Positions 11,359 through 22,857 are shown, counted from the first letter of the stretch. The stretch is DNA of 64,000 bases from Metellina segmentata (GCA_947359465.1 OX375883.1:89274911-89338910), one strand, 5' to 3'. The notes: generated by a model not told the origin, from the letters alone. A program made the numbers and translations.

Positions 11359-13347
11359 CAAATCATACACATTTCAGAATTGTTCATGCATGTATTGATA
11401 CATGAATATAACATGTATGACATCTCTTTAGTTCTTTTCACACAAAATAATTAATTTGTTCAAATTTACTAATTCAGAAAAAATCAAGTCAGTAATAAAA
11501 AATAAAATTAAAGGAATCATAAAAAAAATTCTTACTTTTCATAATTATTTAGCTTGTAAAAATAACGCTATTTGAAAATATTGTTATTTGTGATCAAAAA
11601 TATGACAAAATATAAAATGAGACGAAACACAAAAACTTTCAATCAAAAATGCTTAGTTTTGAAATTCTCTGAGCATTGACAAGTATTTCGTATACTCCTT
11701 TGCACACCAAAAAGGGCTTATACATAACATAAGTAAGTGAAGTTTTCTCTATGAACAGCATAGAACAAGTGTTATAGCATCCCCAGAACATGCCAGTCCA
11801 GTGGAATTTTGAACTTGCAATAAAAAATTCTTCATTGCAGTTTTTCATCACAATTAATCCAATAAATGTTCACTTCAATCCATACTCTATTTTATCAACA
11901 TACTCAATCATCAGATGAGTGAATTGGCTTTTGACGTTGAATATGTCTTCCTTTCGTAACCGGTATACCACGCTTTATTTTTTAAATTCACATAAAAGCG
12001 TAAATGCGAAAAATTTGATAACTTGAAAGGAGAAGAAAAAAATGAAAGAGATCACGTTCAAAAGAGCATTAAACAAAGAATGTTGTAAATGTTCATTAAT
12101 CTTGCGCTGACGTCATCCGATTATGCACTGCGTGAAGTTCACGAAAATGCGCACTGCCGCTCACATTAATTTAGTCTAATTCTGGCCTACTTTGTTTGTT
12201 TGAGGTGTCCTTTGCTACGTCTCTTTGCATTTTATAAATAATAATAGAAACAAAATTTTAATATTTAATACTTGTTTAGATTTTAGACTTCAAAGTGTGG
12301 AAATTTCGAAAAAATTTCAAAATGTCCCCCCCCCCTAAATTAAACACAACAAAAATTATAGAAGTGTCTATAGAAAGAGAGATGAAGAGATAGAGAATCC
12401 AAGATAAAAGTTCTGGAATCCGATGCTGAGCGTCAACGGGCTCGGAAGGTACGCCTTAAAGTTGAGGCTTCGTGCCGCTCACATTATTTAGTTTAGCTCC
12501 GTCCTCTTTTGTGCGAGCACGACGTTTGAGGTGTTCGTTCTTTCGTCTATTTGCTTTATACATGGTAATAGAAATAAAACCTAAATATATTTAATACTTG
12601 TTAAATATTTTACCAAAGTGTATAATTTTTTTTTTTAAATATCCAAGTATATAATAACCCCTTGAAGAATTAGAGGGAACGTCAACAGGAAGAGGGATGA
12701 AAATCCAAGAAGTTCATTCAATCCAATCCATTCCATGAATGCAGAATGATTAAGCTAGTAGTGCAATGGAATTCCAAAGGATCAGTGCATAAAATTTAAA
12801 TTTAAATTACCAGAGAATATATTCAAAACATAATGAAAACATTAACATTGTCGAAAAAAATTTTTGTGCAAAATTGGAATGGCTTTTGTAATACTGCCAG
12901 AAAACCTTTTCGTTGTGACTAAGTGTCTTTATTTTTTCATGAACAGATTACAATACCAAATAACATTAAATGAATGCAAGTTACAATTTGAGTGAGTATA
13001 TATTGAGCTTCTTCACCTATTTGTCGATTTTCAGAATAATTTTTTGTGTGACGAGCAAATTCTTAACATTTGAAAAAATAACATGCATTTTGATCATAGT
13101 TATTTCATTTTCAATATTATCAAACACAATATAGGAAGGAAATTTGATCACTTATCACTTGATTGAAATCAGCTGATTTAAATTCACGTGCCTGTTTAAT
13201 GTGGTCAAATGAAGTTTAATGGACAAGAAGAACAAACTGGTAGCCAAGCTCTGGCCTTCAGTTCAACAGGCTGTGTTCAGATTAGGTCCCGTAATAGGCA
13301 TGGATGTTCATAGTAGTTGACAATCCATTTTAGCCTATTATGGTCCA
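11359..13347. other. Non-coding stretch of G with an old tandem duplication
   Basis: About 12150-12275 (GCCGCTCACATTAATTTAG..., TTTAATACTTG) is echoed at about 12470-12605 (GCCGCTCACATTATTTAG..., TTTAATACTTG), a diverged duplication with about 320-bp period. Otherwise AT-rich with no gene. Confidence 0.4.
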
Positions 13348-13355
13348 ATTAGCTG

Positions 13356-15759
13356 CAGTGCCGTATTTCTAAATAGGCTAAGTAGGCTGCAGCCTAGAGC
13401 GGCAAAATTTTCAGGGGCGGCAGTTTGGCAATTTATTCAAACGTTAAAATGAAGTATTTCAGACGTTAAAAATATGATTTAGTCCTTCTACATAGCCTAC
13501 TTTCTAAAACTATAACAAAATATAAATTCACAGCACGTAATCATGTATTATAACTTTCTTGTAGTGCAATCTAATTTGGTTTGATAATATTGGCACAAGC
13601 GCAGCGATTCGATCGGACAACACTGTTGGTGGAAGGCCCAGTGGCTCCGCTGTCAGTAGTGTAGTGTCAGTCTAGTCTGTCTGAGTCTGACGCTGTCATT
13701 CGTCTATCGGTGTGCACAACGGGATCGTTGATGATTGTGTTGAGCAAGGCGTGTTCGTGTTGTTTGTTACGATTTTGCTTTATAGTTAAGAGTATTCCAA
13801 TACATAACGTAAAGTTTTTAACAAGTAGGCTACTCCCTACTAGCTACTATGAATGACGGTAGGTAGAGACTCAGTGGCGCTGAATACAAAAACGAACAAA
13901 ACTGAAACTTCAAGAACAAGAACGTGTTCTGAAACAAACAAAAAAACTATATACGTTTTTTAAAACTAATAGTTTGCCAGTGGAAGAAAAGAACGATAAA
14001 GAAGATAAAGGGGAACATGAAAGTGCTCGAGCTGTTTGTGATGGTTCTGTTGGGGACGACAATGCTTTCTCTGGAACGAGTTGTTCCAAAACAGCCATGT
14101 TGTTATCAGAACCTACTGAAATACAAGTAAGTTCTCACAATCAGATTGTACCCGATAGATTTGATGTTAAAAGTCAATCTTTAACAGAAAATAACGAGCC
14201 AACATTAGCAATTTCCTTAAATAAGGATCCAGCTTTGTGGATCTTAAATGATGCTACTAGAGATCTAATAGCAAAAAAATGGCTTTGACCAAAACAAGAG
14301 ATGACGCGTGCCAAAGTTTACGAGAGTCTTGGGAAGAAGTGTACATTGATGTGACAGGAATTTCAAATGACACAACAGAAAAAGCAACGACTAGATGTGA
14401 ATCCCGAGGAATACTTCGAAGATTAGAACGTTTTGGGACTGCGTTTATGGTGTGTTTCTGGGGCACAGTACTTCACAGAATCGATTAAGTTAGCAAAGCC
14501 ATGCAAAGTGGAACTGTGGATGTTTTGTTGGTCAGAGATTTCTATGGCTCTCTTGAAGAATATTTTACGGAACAGAGAAACAACTTTGATTACTTTGAGG
14601 AATTGGCCATGTATATAACCAAAACTACATTTTATGAAAAAGATAATAAAAGACAGCCAAAAAGAAAAGTTTGGCCTGACGAAGACCGAAGTGGAGAAGT
14701 TAACTTTACTAGCAGGGATGACCTTAAAATAAATACGTTTTTACCAATTGTAGACTCTTTTCTTTGTGAATTCAAGAAAAGAAAAATGGCCTATGACGAG
14801 TTTCAAGACCGATTCTACTTCTTAACTCAGTTGTGTGATAACAATACAGATATGGAAGAGGAACTGAGAAAAAAGGCCACCAACCTTTACCACGTCTACA
14901 CAAATGACTTGGATTCGGATTTCACTGAAGAGGGCATCCACTTTAAAAATCACTGTGCTGTGGGTAATAATCACCCATCTGATAAATCGTTGGAAGGAAT
15001 TTCGAAATTTCTGAGGTGTAATTCCTTACAAGATGTTTACCCCAATTTGGACATTGCTGCAAGGATAAGTTTGTGCATACCTGCTACAATCTGCGAACTA
15101 GTATTTCTGAAATACGGTTAAACTCACTTTCATTACTTTGTATTGAGGCAAATACAACAAAAACACTTTCATATGAGGACATTATTAACGAGTTTGCCAT
15201 TAAGGAATCTCGTAAGAAAGATATGTAAATTTGAACATGAAGATTAATCTTCAATTATAAGATATGTAATTACGTGGGGTGAGTTGTTTTAGAGAAGTTT
15301 GTATATTTTTCAACAAATAAACCATTAATTAACTACATTTTGTGTAATTACATTTCCGTGTAGGATAACTTAATTCAAATTGAATACAGCTCTTCAATTA
15401 CGCAAAAGATAGTCATTAGTATTAAAATATAAAAATATGTTTAAAATAGTGATCTCTGATCTCCAAGAACAAATGAATTAATTAAGTTCGAAACCCATTT
15501 CATTTTTTAACGAATCTTAAAAGAAGCAAGTAAAAAAACCGAAGTAGATAACTAATTTGATTATATAATTTATTATGTAAACCATTAAAATTGTAGTTTT
15601 ATCTAAAATAAATGAACTTTATGTTTAAAAAAGATGAAAACATGAATGAACTCTATCCTTTTGTAGTATAAAACAAATGTATTTAAGCAAATATGAACTA
15701 TAGAGGGGGCGGCAAATGGATTTTAGCCTATAGGCGGCATACTCTTAAATCCGGCCCTG
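13356..15759 (+). mobile_element. Second ZMYM1-like hAT transposon, inserted in G
   Basis: The 8-bp TSD ATTAGCTG is at 13348-13355 and 15760-15767. The left end is CAGTGCCGTATTTCTAAATA and the right end on the minus strand CAGGGCCGGATTTAAGAGTA: imperfect TIRs starting CAG, as in hAT. It is 2404 bp, shorter than an intact member. The transposase is internally deleted and frame-broken (13974-15230). A GC-richer region at 13600-13760 may be its promoter. Confidence 0.85.
13974..15230 (+). pseudogene. Broken ZMYM1-like hAT transposase
   Basis: Frames at 13974-14288, 14279-14488 and 14501-15121 read in series as parts of one ZMYM1-like hAT transposase. The N-terminal acidic part ends in NKDPALWILNDATRDLIAKK, the position just before the TTF zinc finger. 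The next block jumps to the downstream segment ending the DUF4371-type region (RDDACQSLRESWEEVY, TRCESRGILRRLE), so the zinc finger and catalytic centre are deleted. The third block is the C-terminal part (FYGSLEEYF...), ending near IPATICELVFLKYG, where the hAT dimerisation region should begin; its continuation is out of frame at 15121-15230. It is non-functional. Family assignment is from remembered motif patterns, not a search. Confidence 0.7.
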
Positions 15760-15884
15760 ATTAGCTGTTGTGATGCAAAAGATTATACAGACGATCTTTC
15801 TTACGAGACGACGACGAACAGAGATTGTAAAAAGTTTGTGTTTCTCAAACATTAAGATTTTAAAAACAGCATTTTATTAAAAAA

Positions 15885-16945
15885 AGCACGGCATTGCCCG
15901 TGACAGTTGTTTTCGTGAGGTCATGTGTAACTACTGCTCGCTAACCCCCGGTGATTGCTCGAATTCCCATTTGATTTGCTTCGCAAACCAAACTATGAAT
16001 ATAATAGTTTGTTGCGCGGAATATATTGGTTTGGTTTTCTAAGCAAACCAACACAATGGGCAATACCGTGATGGCCACGTCATTTTCAAATGCGACCAAA
16101 TTCGATAACGGCCATCATGGCGTTGCTCGTGGTGGTTTGCTTCGCAAACCAAATTATGAATTATGCCTCGTCATTGTCAAATTCGGCCAAATTCCAATTG
16201 CGAAGAGATTCAATCGGCGTGACGTCAGAATCTCTTGCGAAAATAGAAATATATTTTGAAAAATTATCTATTAAAAGAAAATGAAATACAAGGTAAATTT
16301 TCTAGTGTAAAATTATCAGCAGATTTCGAATCCGTTGTAATTTTCAAACTATCTTCAACGATCCCGATTTTACAAAAATAAACAAAACATTTCCAGCCAA
16401 AATGAATTTTTTTTTTTTTTAATTTTTTGCTGAAATTGTAAGAGGGTAGGAAATGTTATCTGTTTATTACTTGAACGCGAAGTTTGACGTGCCGTCACAA
16501 TCTCTTGCGAAAATATAAGAGATATTCAGTTAAAACAATTTTTATTTATTTAAAGAAAATCATATTTTTAGGTATTGATCTAATGTGAAATTTTCCGCAG
16601 ATGTTAAATCCGTTGAAATTTTTACTATATATTTAACGGTCTAGGAGATAGAAAAAAGGAACTAAATAACTCCAATTAAAAGTTTTTGTTTTTTATCGTC
16701 TGCTGGAAAATCATTCCTCCGAGCAAAATGATTTCATTCATGCTGCATTCAATAATGATTAATTTTTACATTTTATTCATTTTAAAATGTTCTAGATTAA
16801 ATTTTAAAATTCACCGGGACTCAAAAATTGCAAAAAAAATTGGACTACCTGTGTGCCAAATTACATTACTGTAAGTGGCATAGATTCGTCAGGAATTTGC
16901 GGGCAGAAAACAAACAAACACTTCCTTTAATAATATTAAAGATAT
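15885..16945 (-). repeat. K2: reverse copy of the hairpin-rich repeat
   Basis: It begins with GCACGGCATTGCCCGTGACA and CCCCCGGTGATTGC. A strong hairpin GGTTTGCTTCGCAAACC is at 16134-16150 with relatives near 15978 and 16040. It ends in AAACACTTCCTTTAATAATA, the reverse of the K1 start. Internal blocks repeat (GTCACAATCTCTTGCGAAAAT near 16225 and 16500). There is no transposase; short ORFs across it are by-products of the hairpins. Confidence 0.5.
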
Positions 16946-17178
16946 TCAACTAGTTACCACCGTCTCAGCCTAAGCCATTCGTTATTTTGAACCACTGTCA
17001 GATGACAAGGCAATATCTGAGCTGACACCCACTCTCCAAACTTCCACACCAACGCAACGTAAGGACTTTCGGCCACAACAGATTTAAGGTGCACCAGCCG
17101 CCTCTACACGATACGCTTACAAACATCCATGACCCGGATTCGAACCAGGAACCTTCCGATCTAGAGGCTAACACCGTG
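16946..17178 (-). repeat. S1 SINE, truncated
   Basis: The body and most of the head match the SINE at 7972-8245, including the unusual lead-in TTCAACTAGTTACCACCGTC. Both therefore belong to the same subfamily. The end of the tRNA head is lost near 17178 (ACCTACTTCC replaces ACCACT). Confidence 0.7.
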
Positions 17179-17372
17179 ACCTACTTCCTTGTATAATATA
17201 GTAGAGATAACTATAATAGAAGTTAAGTTCGTTCCAACTATCCTTAAATATTCCTACACTTAAACATTGTGTACACAAGAAATGCAATGTTATAATGGAG
17301 TTCCAAGATTGTTGGTTGCTATGAGATTATTAAAAAATTTAGTGATTTTTTTCACAAATGTTCCTATAGGTA

Positions 17373-17422
17373 TTCAGTATTCCTGTGTTCACTACTATAG
17401 CAGTGAACACAGGAATACTGAA
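17373..17422. repeat. Perfect 21-bp inverted repeat with 8-nt loop
   Basis: Positions 17373-17393 are exactly complementary to 17402-17422, with the loop ACTATAGC. It stands alone in AT-rich sequence, in G, and is far longer than expected by chance. Confidence 0.9.
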
Positions 17423-17837
17423 ACCTTTATGTTCATAAATTTAAAGAACTCTTGAATAATCAGAGTTAATTGGCGAGTTTTTGTAGGAAAAGAAAAAATA
17501 AGTTGTCTAAACGTTCTATAGTTTAAGAATTTTCAACAAAAATTAATTTTTTAAACAAATTTTGTGCAGTTTTAATTTTTTGTTTTAAATTTCACAACGT
17601 GACTATTGAAGCAGATCGATTATGAAATTTTTGACATGAAATTATTCTCTAGAAATGAATTTATTAGTATTTTGATGATCAATTTGTCAACACTCCTAAA
17701 GAAAATATCCGAGCGTATTCATTTTCGTTTGCAAAAATTCAAATATCGAATCAAGTTAAAAACTTTCGAAGTTCCTATTCTTTCCGTGAAAAAAAAAAGG
17801 GGATATATCGAGACCCCTTCTCTTACCACAAACAAAA

Positions 17838-18204
17838 CTACTTTTAACGGTGGAATACATTTTCCTCTTTAGTTTAATTATTCAATTCGTTTGTTGTTTT
17901 ATGCGTTTGCATCTCAAACCACAATTGAGTCGCGAGTACGAAATGAAAACAAGATTTTGAAAAGGTGGGAAACGGATGAAAAGTTTTATCTTTCTTATAC
18001 CTCCCATACCCCCTATCACAAACTTAAACTCTTCTGCCTAAGAGAAAAGACTACTATTTTTGGCAATTTATGGCAGATTCAAATCACAAAACAGTCGCCA
18101 TTGGAGTTCATTTCCAAGTGTGCGCTTGCGCAGTTTGCTAGCTCTTAAGAGCCAGACTAGGCATATACCCAAATGGACGGTTCATTACTGGCGGAAGACG
18201 CAAG
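17838..18204 (+). repeat. Right subterminal region of G, second copy of the G' end
   Basis: This direct repeat matches 3057-3402 plus 6196-6219, with few differences visible by eye. It runs from TTTTAACGGTGGAATACATT to GGCGGAAGACGCAAG and is the outermost right part of G before F. It is also related to 29880-30060 in L. Confidence 0.7.
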
Positions 18205-18383
18205 ACGACCATCTCACGGGTGTAAGAATCATAGCAATTGCGCATGCGTCAATTTATTCCGGTTCGGACTTCTGTTGCAACCCTTTCTTTACGAGTGGTT
18301 TGTTTGGCGACGACGAGGATATTTTCACCCCGCGCCAAACCAAGCATCTGTCCGCTGTCGTTGACATTCTCGAATGGATGAAC

Positions 18384-19194
18384 AGTATAAATAGAAGCGT
18401 CTCAATCCTATGATAGTACTTTACGCAAGTCCAATTCAGGCTAGTTTCACGGGCTTGGCTTCACTTGGATATCTCGCCAATCTGATTGTTGCAGTAACCA
18501 TTTGATTTTGAATATGCGCGTTGTTTCGTAGAAATACAATACATACACAAGCGCCTCAGCGTACAGCGTAAGTGTCCGACAAGTTGACTCTGATTTGCTC
18601 CTCATTTTCATATATATGTTGTATGGTTGTTGTTAGTATTTCTTGCAAACTTATATTAAAGGGTACTTACACTTTAAAGAACTTCTTTTCGTGAAGCAAC
18701 GATGGCCGAACGGCTAAAGTCACCCACATTCAGATTAGCGTCGGCAGCGGAAGATGACTACCCCAGTTCGAACCCAGCTGGCGGAAAACTTTTTAGATCC
18801 TCCAAATTATTTAAAAAAAATTCAAATTTATTCCTTTTCATTCTAATTTACTTTTCCCAATTTTTAATACCCTTTTTATATTTTTCCAAGCTTCCGTTGA
18901 TTTTACATAAATAATCTAAGAACCACTCCTGAACTCACTACCAACTGATATTTTTCCGCCCCTCTGCCGTCCCCTTTGCTTTAGGATGATTGTGTCGTAT
19001 CCACCGCTGGCTTAGGACCATTCTGATGTAACAAAAAGCATACATAAAACACTAACTTATATAATTATTAACTTATATAATAAAAGGATACAATTTTCGG
19101 CTCCCACCTCTACCCACCCATAGCCATGGGTCTGAAAAGAAAAGAAGAAAGCACAAAGGAAGTGATAAATCGCCAACAGAAGAATTCTCATGAC
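18384..19194 (+). mobile_element. B2: second copy of B, truncated on the right
   Basis: This matches B in reverse orientation, starting AGCGTCTCAATCCTATGATA. It has an uninterrupted H2 target site and the tRNA-like segment at about 18699-18785. It stops at about 19194 inside TTCTCATGACTA, missing the last 80 or so bases and the right TIR found in B. Confidence 0.7.
18699..18785 (+). repeat. tRNA-like (class II) segment in B2
   Basis: GATGGCCGAACGGCTAAAGT resembles the A box of Ser/Leu tRNAs, and GTTCGAACCC is a good B box. Same element segment as 3895-3982 on the other strand. Intact acceptor pairing is not evident, so it is called tRNA-like only. Confidence 0.45.
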
Positions 19195-19370
19195 TACTGC
19201 ACATTGTGACTAATGTCAGCAATAAAAGAAAATTTAACATAAACTGCCTTGCAGTATCGTGTGAACAAACATTTTCAACACGAACAAAGCTGAGGGAACA
19301 TGTGACGAGTGCTCATAATGTAGTATTGGATGTAGAGCAAATGGATATAGAGCACAATTACAAGTTATAA
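19195..19370 (+). pseudogene. C-terminal remnant of a hAT-type transposase in F
   Basis: A frame from about 19195 ends at TAA 19368-19370. It includes CLAVSCEQTFSTRTKLREHV, resembling the SCERSFS...K motif at the start of hAT dimerisation regions. About 50 residues remain. An AATAAA follows near 19416. A C2H2-like spacing (C-x4-C-x12-H-x4-H) is also present, but position in an 8-bp-TSD element and the SCE-TFS pattern favour hAT. There is no upstream transposase; B2 or a deletion replaces it. Confidence 0.4.
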
Positions 19371-20069
19371 AATAATTTATTTTTCAGAAACTCATAATGT
19401 GTGTGTTTGACATTTAAATAAACTTTTAAATTATGAACTTACACAAATTAACTTTTTTCGTAGAAAGATAGTATAGAATAGATAGTATTTAATACTTATT
19501 TACTGATCGTAAATAAGCCTTACTTATACTAAACTATAAAAATAGGATTCTAAACTGGCCGTACTTATTACTTTAACATCTGACAGCAAACTCAAAAAAT
19601 CCTCGTATTGTAAGCGATAAATTGCCAAATTTGGCATACCTTTCCCCAGAACCAAACATGGAGTTAAAAATTTCCAACTCCATACGCATGCGCAATTGCT
19701 ATGATTCTTACACCCGTGAGATGGTCGTGACGCAAGTAATTTGACGAGCGCCTCAATGGAGTAAGAACTCCAGACAAGCGAGAGACATTTCGAAGGAGCC
19801 GAAAATGCAATGCGCATGAGCAAACTTTCTTTGGTGATTTCGCTATTCTTGTCGCCAATTTAATGTAGGATTCTAGCAGTCCTGCTGTAGATCAGCATTT
19901 GCCATTTGGATTGTATAGATGAAAGCGGAAGGACAAGGAATTTTGAGTAGTGGTCTTTTGTGTGCCGACCAATGTTTTCTATTTAGAAGCCAAATTTTAG
20001 TAAGCAATAATATTTTAATTTATTGAAGATTTTCATTCCTATCCATTTGTTTCGCAAATTGTTTTGTTC

Positions 20070-20395
20070 CTTTAAGTTAGCTTGTATTTAAATGCTATCC
20101 TACGGAATAAACTTTTTGACGGACAGATGAAGGCTCTTCATTTACTTATTTTTCCTGCATTTTATATCCCGTTTTGAAATGTATTGTTCCCTTGCTGTGC
20201 TAAATCGTGAATAACGTTGAGTTAGCTTGTTTTTAAGTGCTACCCAACGGAATTGACTTTTTGACGGGCAGATGAAAATTCTCGGTCAGTTGCATATTTT
20301 ATTCATTTATATCCCTTTTTTGTACTGTTCATTTGCTTCGTTTAATGGTGAATAACTTTGGGTTAGCTTGTTTTTAAGTTAATATGGTAAATGGT
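20070..20395 (+). repeat. Minisatellite of about 145-150 bp units in L
   Basis: Units start GTTAGCTTGTTTTTAAGTGC followed by TACCCAACGGAATTGACTTTTTGACGGGCAGATG. Two full units and a partial third are at 20072-20395. Diverged ones continue after a SINE (about 20740-20940: GTTTGCTTGTTTATAAATGC, GTAGCTTGTTTTTAATGC). The matching array in R has one more unit. Confidence 0.75.
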
Positions 20396-20650
20396 TAGGT
20401 TGTCCCTTGGTTGTGGCACAATGATTATGCCCACTGCACTAGCAACCTGTGAGTTGTAGGAAGTACTGGTGTGATTCCTCTGTAATTGTATTTCTCTCTT
20501 CTGCGCCAGTAAAAATTTCATTTTGTGCATGTATTACTTGATGTTGTACATCATGCGTCTATTGCAACAAGGCCAAATATGGCCCTTGCACCATAAAAAA
20601 TCAACACTTCTGGCATCTTTCTCTTTGGGATTGAACCTAGGTTGTAGTCA
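20396..20650 (+). repeat. S3 tRNA-derived SINE in the L minisatellite
   Basis: It is marked by GTTGTGGCACAATGATTATG and GTGATTCCTCTGTAATTGTA (tRNA-like head) and by ACAAGGCCAAATATGGCCCT (S3 body). It splits the minisatellite array. The same insertion is in R (about 39900-40190), so it predates the L/R duplication. Confidence 0.6.
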
Positions 20651-21459
20651 ATATCATGTTATGTTTTACCTGTGTGGCAAATTCAACTCCTTAAATATTA
20701 ATTGCTTTTTATGGTGTAATCCCTAATAATGTATATATTATTTGCTTGCTATGCTAAGTGGTGAATCGTGTTGCGTTTGCTTGTTTATAAATGCTACTCA
20801 ACTAAATTCCCTTTTTGGTGGGCAGTGAAAAGTTTTGTTCATTCATATATTTGAATATTAAATATGTATTGTTCACTTTATTCATTATTTGCAAGTTCCA
20901 TTGAGGTAGCTTGTTTTTAATGCTACCTAGCAAAATTAGCTGAGAATATTTTGTGTTTAAATAATATTCCTTTTTCTTATAGATGTGATGTATGTGTTTC
21001 TTTCGTCAATTTTTTTACCAGCCACTAAAGTAAAAATTTTCTTGCTGCGGTAAATTGTTCTGCTGATTTGTTAGATATGTTGAAAATATCTTAATTCCTT
21101 TATTGTAAGTTCATTTAGTTGAATTTTTAAAATTATTATTGTAAGCTAAGAATGTAAGATGGTAAACAATTCAAGAATTTATTTTGCTTGAAAAAACCTG
21201 TACGTCCCATTTCAGCCTCTACTCCCAACCATCTGTCACTGAATTGATGTAGGATCACATTCCTTATCACTGGAAACAGGATTTTCATTTTACTCTAAAG
21301 GTGAAAGTAGATATCACATTCAATAAAAACTTGTTCATTTTCATTCTGCCAATTTGCACTGATCTCAAATGTATGTTATATATAAACTTTTTATTTTTGG
21401 AGAATATTTTTCAACTCATTCTTTATACTAGTAATTCTTTTAAATTTCAATAATTTATT

Positions 21460-21662
21460 CCCACAGCACTACGGTTGTGGGTTTGTCCATTGCTCTAGCA
21501 ACCTGCAATGTAGGAGGCACGGGTTGAATTCCTGAATGTATTTCTCTCTTGTACGTCAGTAAAACTGTCTTTGTGTTTGTATGTCCATTACTTGATATTC
21601 TATATTCTACACCTTGTGCAGTACGGTCGAATTTGGCCCTTTCTCCATATAAACCCAACCTG
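21460..21662 (+). repeat. S3 SINE in L
   Basis: The head has CTCTAGCAACCTGCAATG and GGTTGAATTCCTG (B-box-like). The body ends TTTGGCCCTTTCTCCATATA. Shared with R at about 38930-39125. Confidence 0.6.
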
Positions 21663-22855
21663 AACCATTAAAATAACATTTTAAATTGCCAAGCAAGATC
21701 TGTAGAAGTTATTGATCACTAAGCACATTTCTTGTATTTCTTATTCAAAGATTTTTGAAGCAGATAATAAAATTCTTAATTTTTAAATTATATTCAAATA
21801 TTGAGTACTGTACAAGGTAGAATAGAATACATACATCTGGAGTCCAGGAGGGGGAGATTGTTAAGTGAAAGTAATTTGGGTATTTAATTATAAGTGTTAT
21901 GGCTAAAAAAGTTAGTATATGCTATATTATTTAGTCATGTCGAATTTAATCATGTACACCTTTAGAAGTGATGATGAACTTTGCAAAACTCCCAAAAGTG
22001 CATGGCCCTTGCAGCATAAAAACCAACCAAAAGAAATTTAATACAAGCATCAATATTAAAAATTGTTGAAAAAATTCATTATCTTCACAGCTGCTCTTAA
22101 TGTTATTGATTCATTACACAATGTGCACTTGAAAATGTATTAAAATTATAAGATTTTATTTATTTTGTTTGAGTAACCACTCAAGTAGTCAAAAGAACAC
22201 CTTTTTAAATCAATTAAATTTTACTTGAATGAGATTTTTGTCATTCAAACACATGTATTACTACACAGAACGCAGATATTCAAATTTTAAATAAAAATTG
22301 TCAATATATTGTCGTGTAGATTTATTATAGGTAAGCTAACCTCTTCGTGTAAATTTGCAAAAGGCAAGCGAGGACAAAGATTACTGATCTCAACTCGAGA
22401 CTTTATTATTCACTTGAACTGAGTGATACATCTCCTTTTATACCTTTTCCGAAAATGAATCGAACATTCGAGAATTCGAAAGTTCTAGAAATTAACATAA
22501 GTATATTACTGAAGAAGTGAGAAACAAACAGAAAGGAAACTTTAAAATGAAATCTACTTTTAGGCCACTTGCCTCTAGTGGGATTGGAACTCCGTACCTT
22601 CCGATTCGCAGTAAGGTGCAATACCGACTGAGCCTCGATTTTCAGACGAAGTGAATAAGTTTCGCTACAATATAGTGGACATATGACTGATTCAAATTTA
22701 TGTTCTCAAAATATGTGAAAATAACTTATTCAAACCTGTATATTGGAAAATCATAATGCTCTAGTAATTAATCTTCTTTTAAAAATGTGAAATAAAATTT
22801 ATTTTAATTATTTTTCCACTCAGCCTACTCATTTACTATAGTAACGAATATTTTG

Positions 22856-22857
<2 letters not shown>

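Larger units (their letters stand above)
18205..19728 (+). mobile_element. F: TIR element in the end of G, carrying B2 and a hAT coding scrap
   Basis: The left end is ACGACCATCTCACGGGTGTA, continuing AGAATCATAGCAATTGCGCA. The right end is its inverted match (19680-19728). The 8-bp TSD GACGCAAG is at 18197-18204 and 19729-19736. It contains the second B copy and, right of that, a plus-strand frame ending in a hAT-like SCEQTFS motif. That suggests F (or its parent) is a hAT whose transposase is almost entirely deleted. A TATA-like AGTATAAATAG is at about 18384-18394. Confidence 0.8.
6244..19737 (+). mobile_element. G: large TIR element (13.5 kb including passengers)
   Basis: The left end is ACTTTCATCTGCCGCCAGTA and the right end, on the minus strand, ACTTGCGTCTTCCGCCAGTA. 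The TSD AATTTGAC is at 6236-6243 and 19738-19745. G inserted exactly across the left junction of L, because the TSD ends with the first two bases of L. Passengers are a SINE at 7972, K repeats, a ZMYM1-like hAT at 13356-15759, another SINE at about 16950 and element F near the right end. No transposase of its own is recognisable; the remaining sequence is AT-rich with diverged internal repeats. Superfamily uncertain; 8-bp TSDs fit hAT, P or Merlin types. Confidence 0.75.

Noticed and set aside
16026..16284. Overlapping plus-strand frames of 77 and 64 codons
   Set aside because: They lie over the GGTTTGCTTCGCAAACC hairpins of K2; repetitive DNA, not coding.
3057..18204. Direct repeats at 3057-3402 and 17838-18204 read as LTRs of an 11-15 kb retroelement
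   Set aside because: They lack TG...CA ends, primer-binding site and polypurine tract; TIRs and TSDs explain them as the right ends of G' and G.
6200..19740. Maverick/Polinton-like giant
   Set aside because: No polymerase, integrase or capsid-like frames, and TSDs are 8-9 bp rather than 6 bp.
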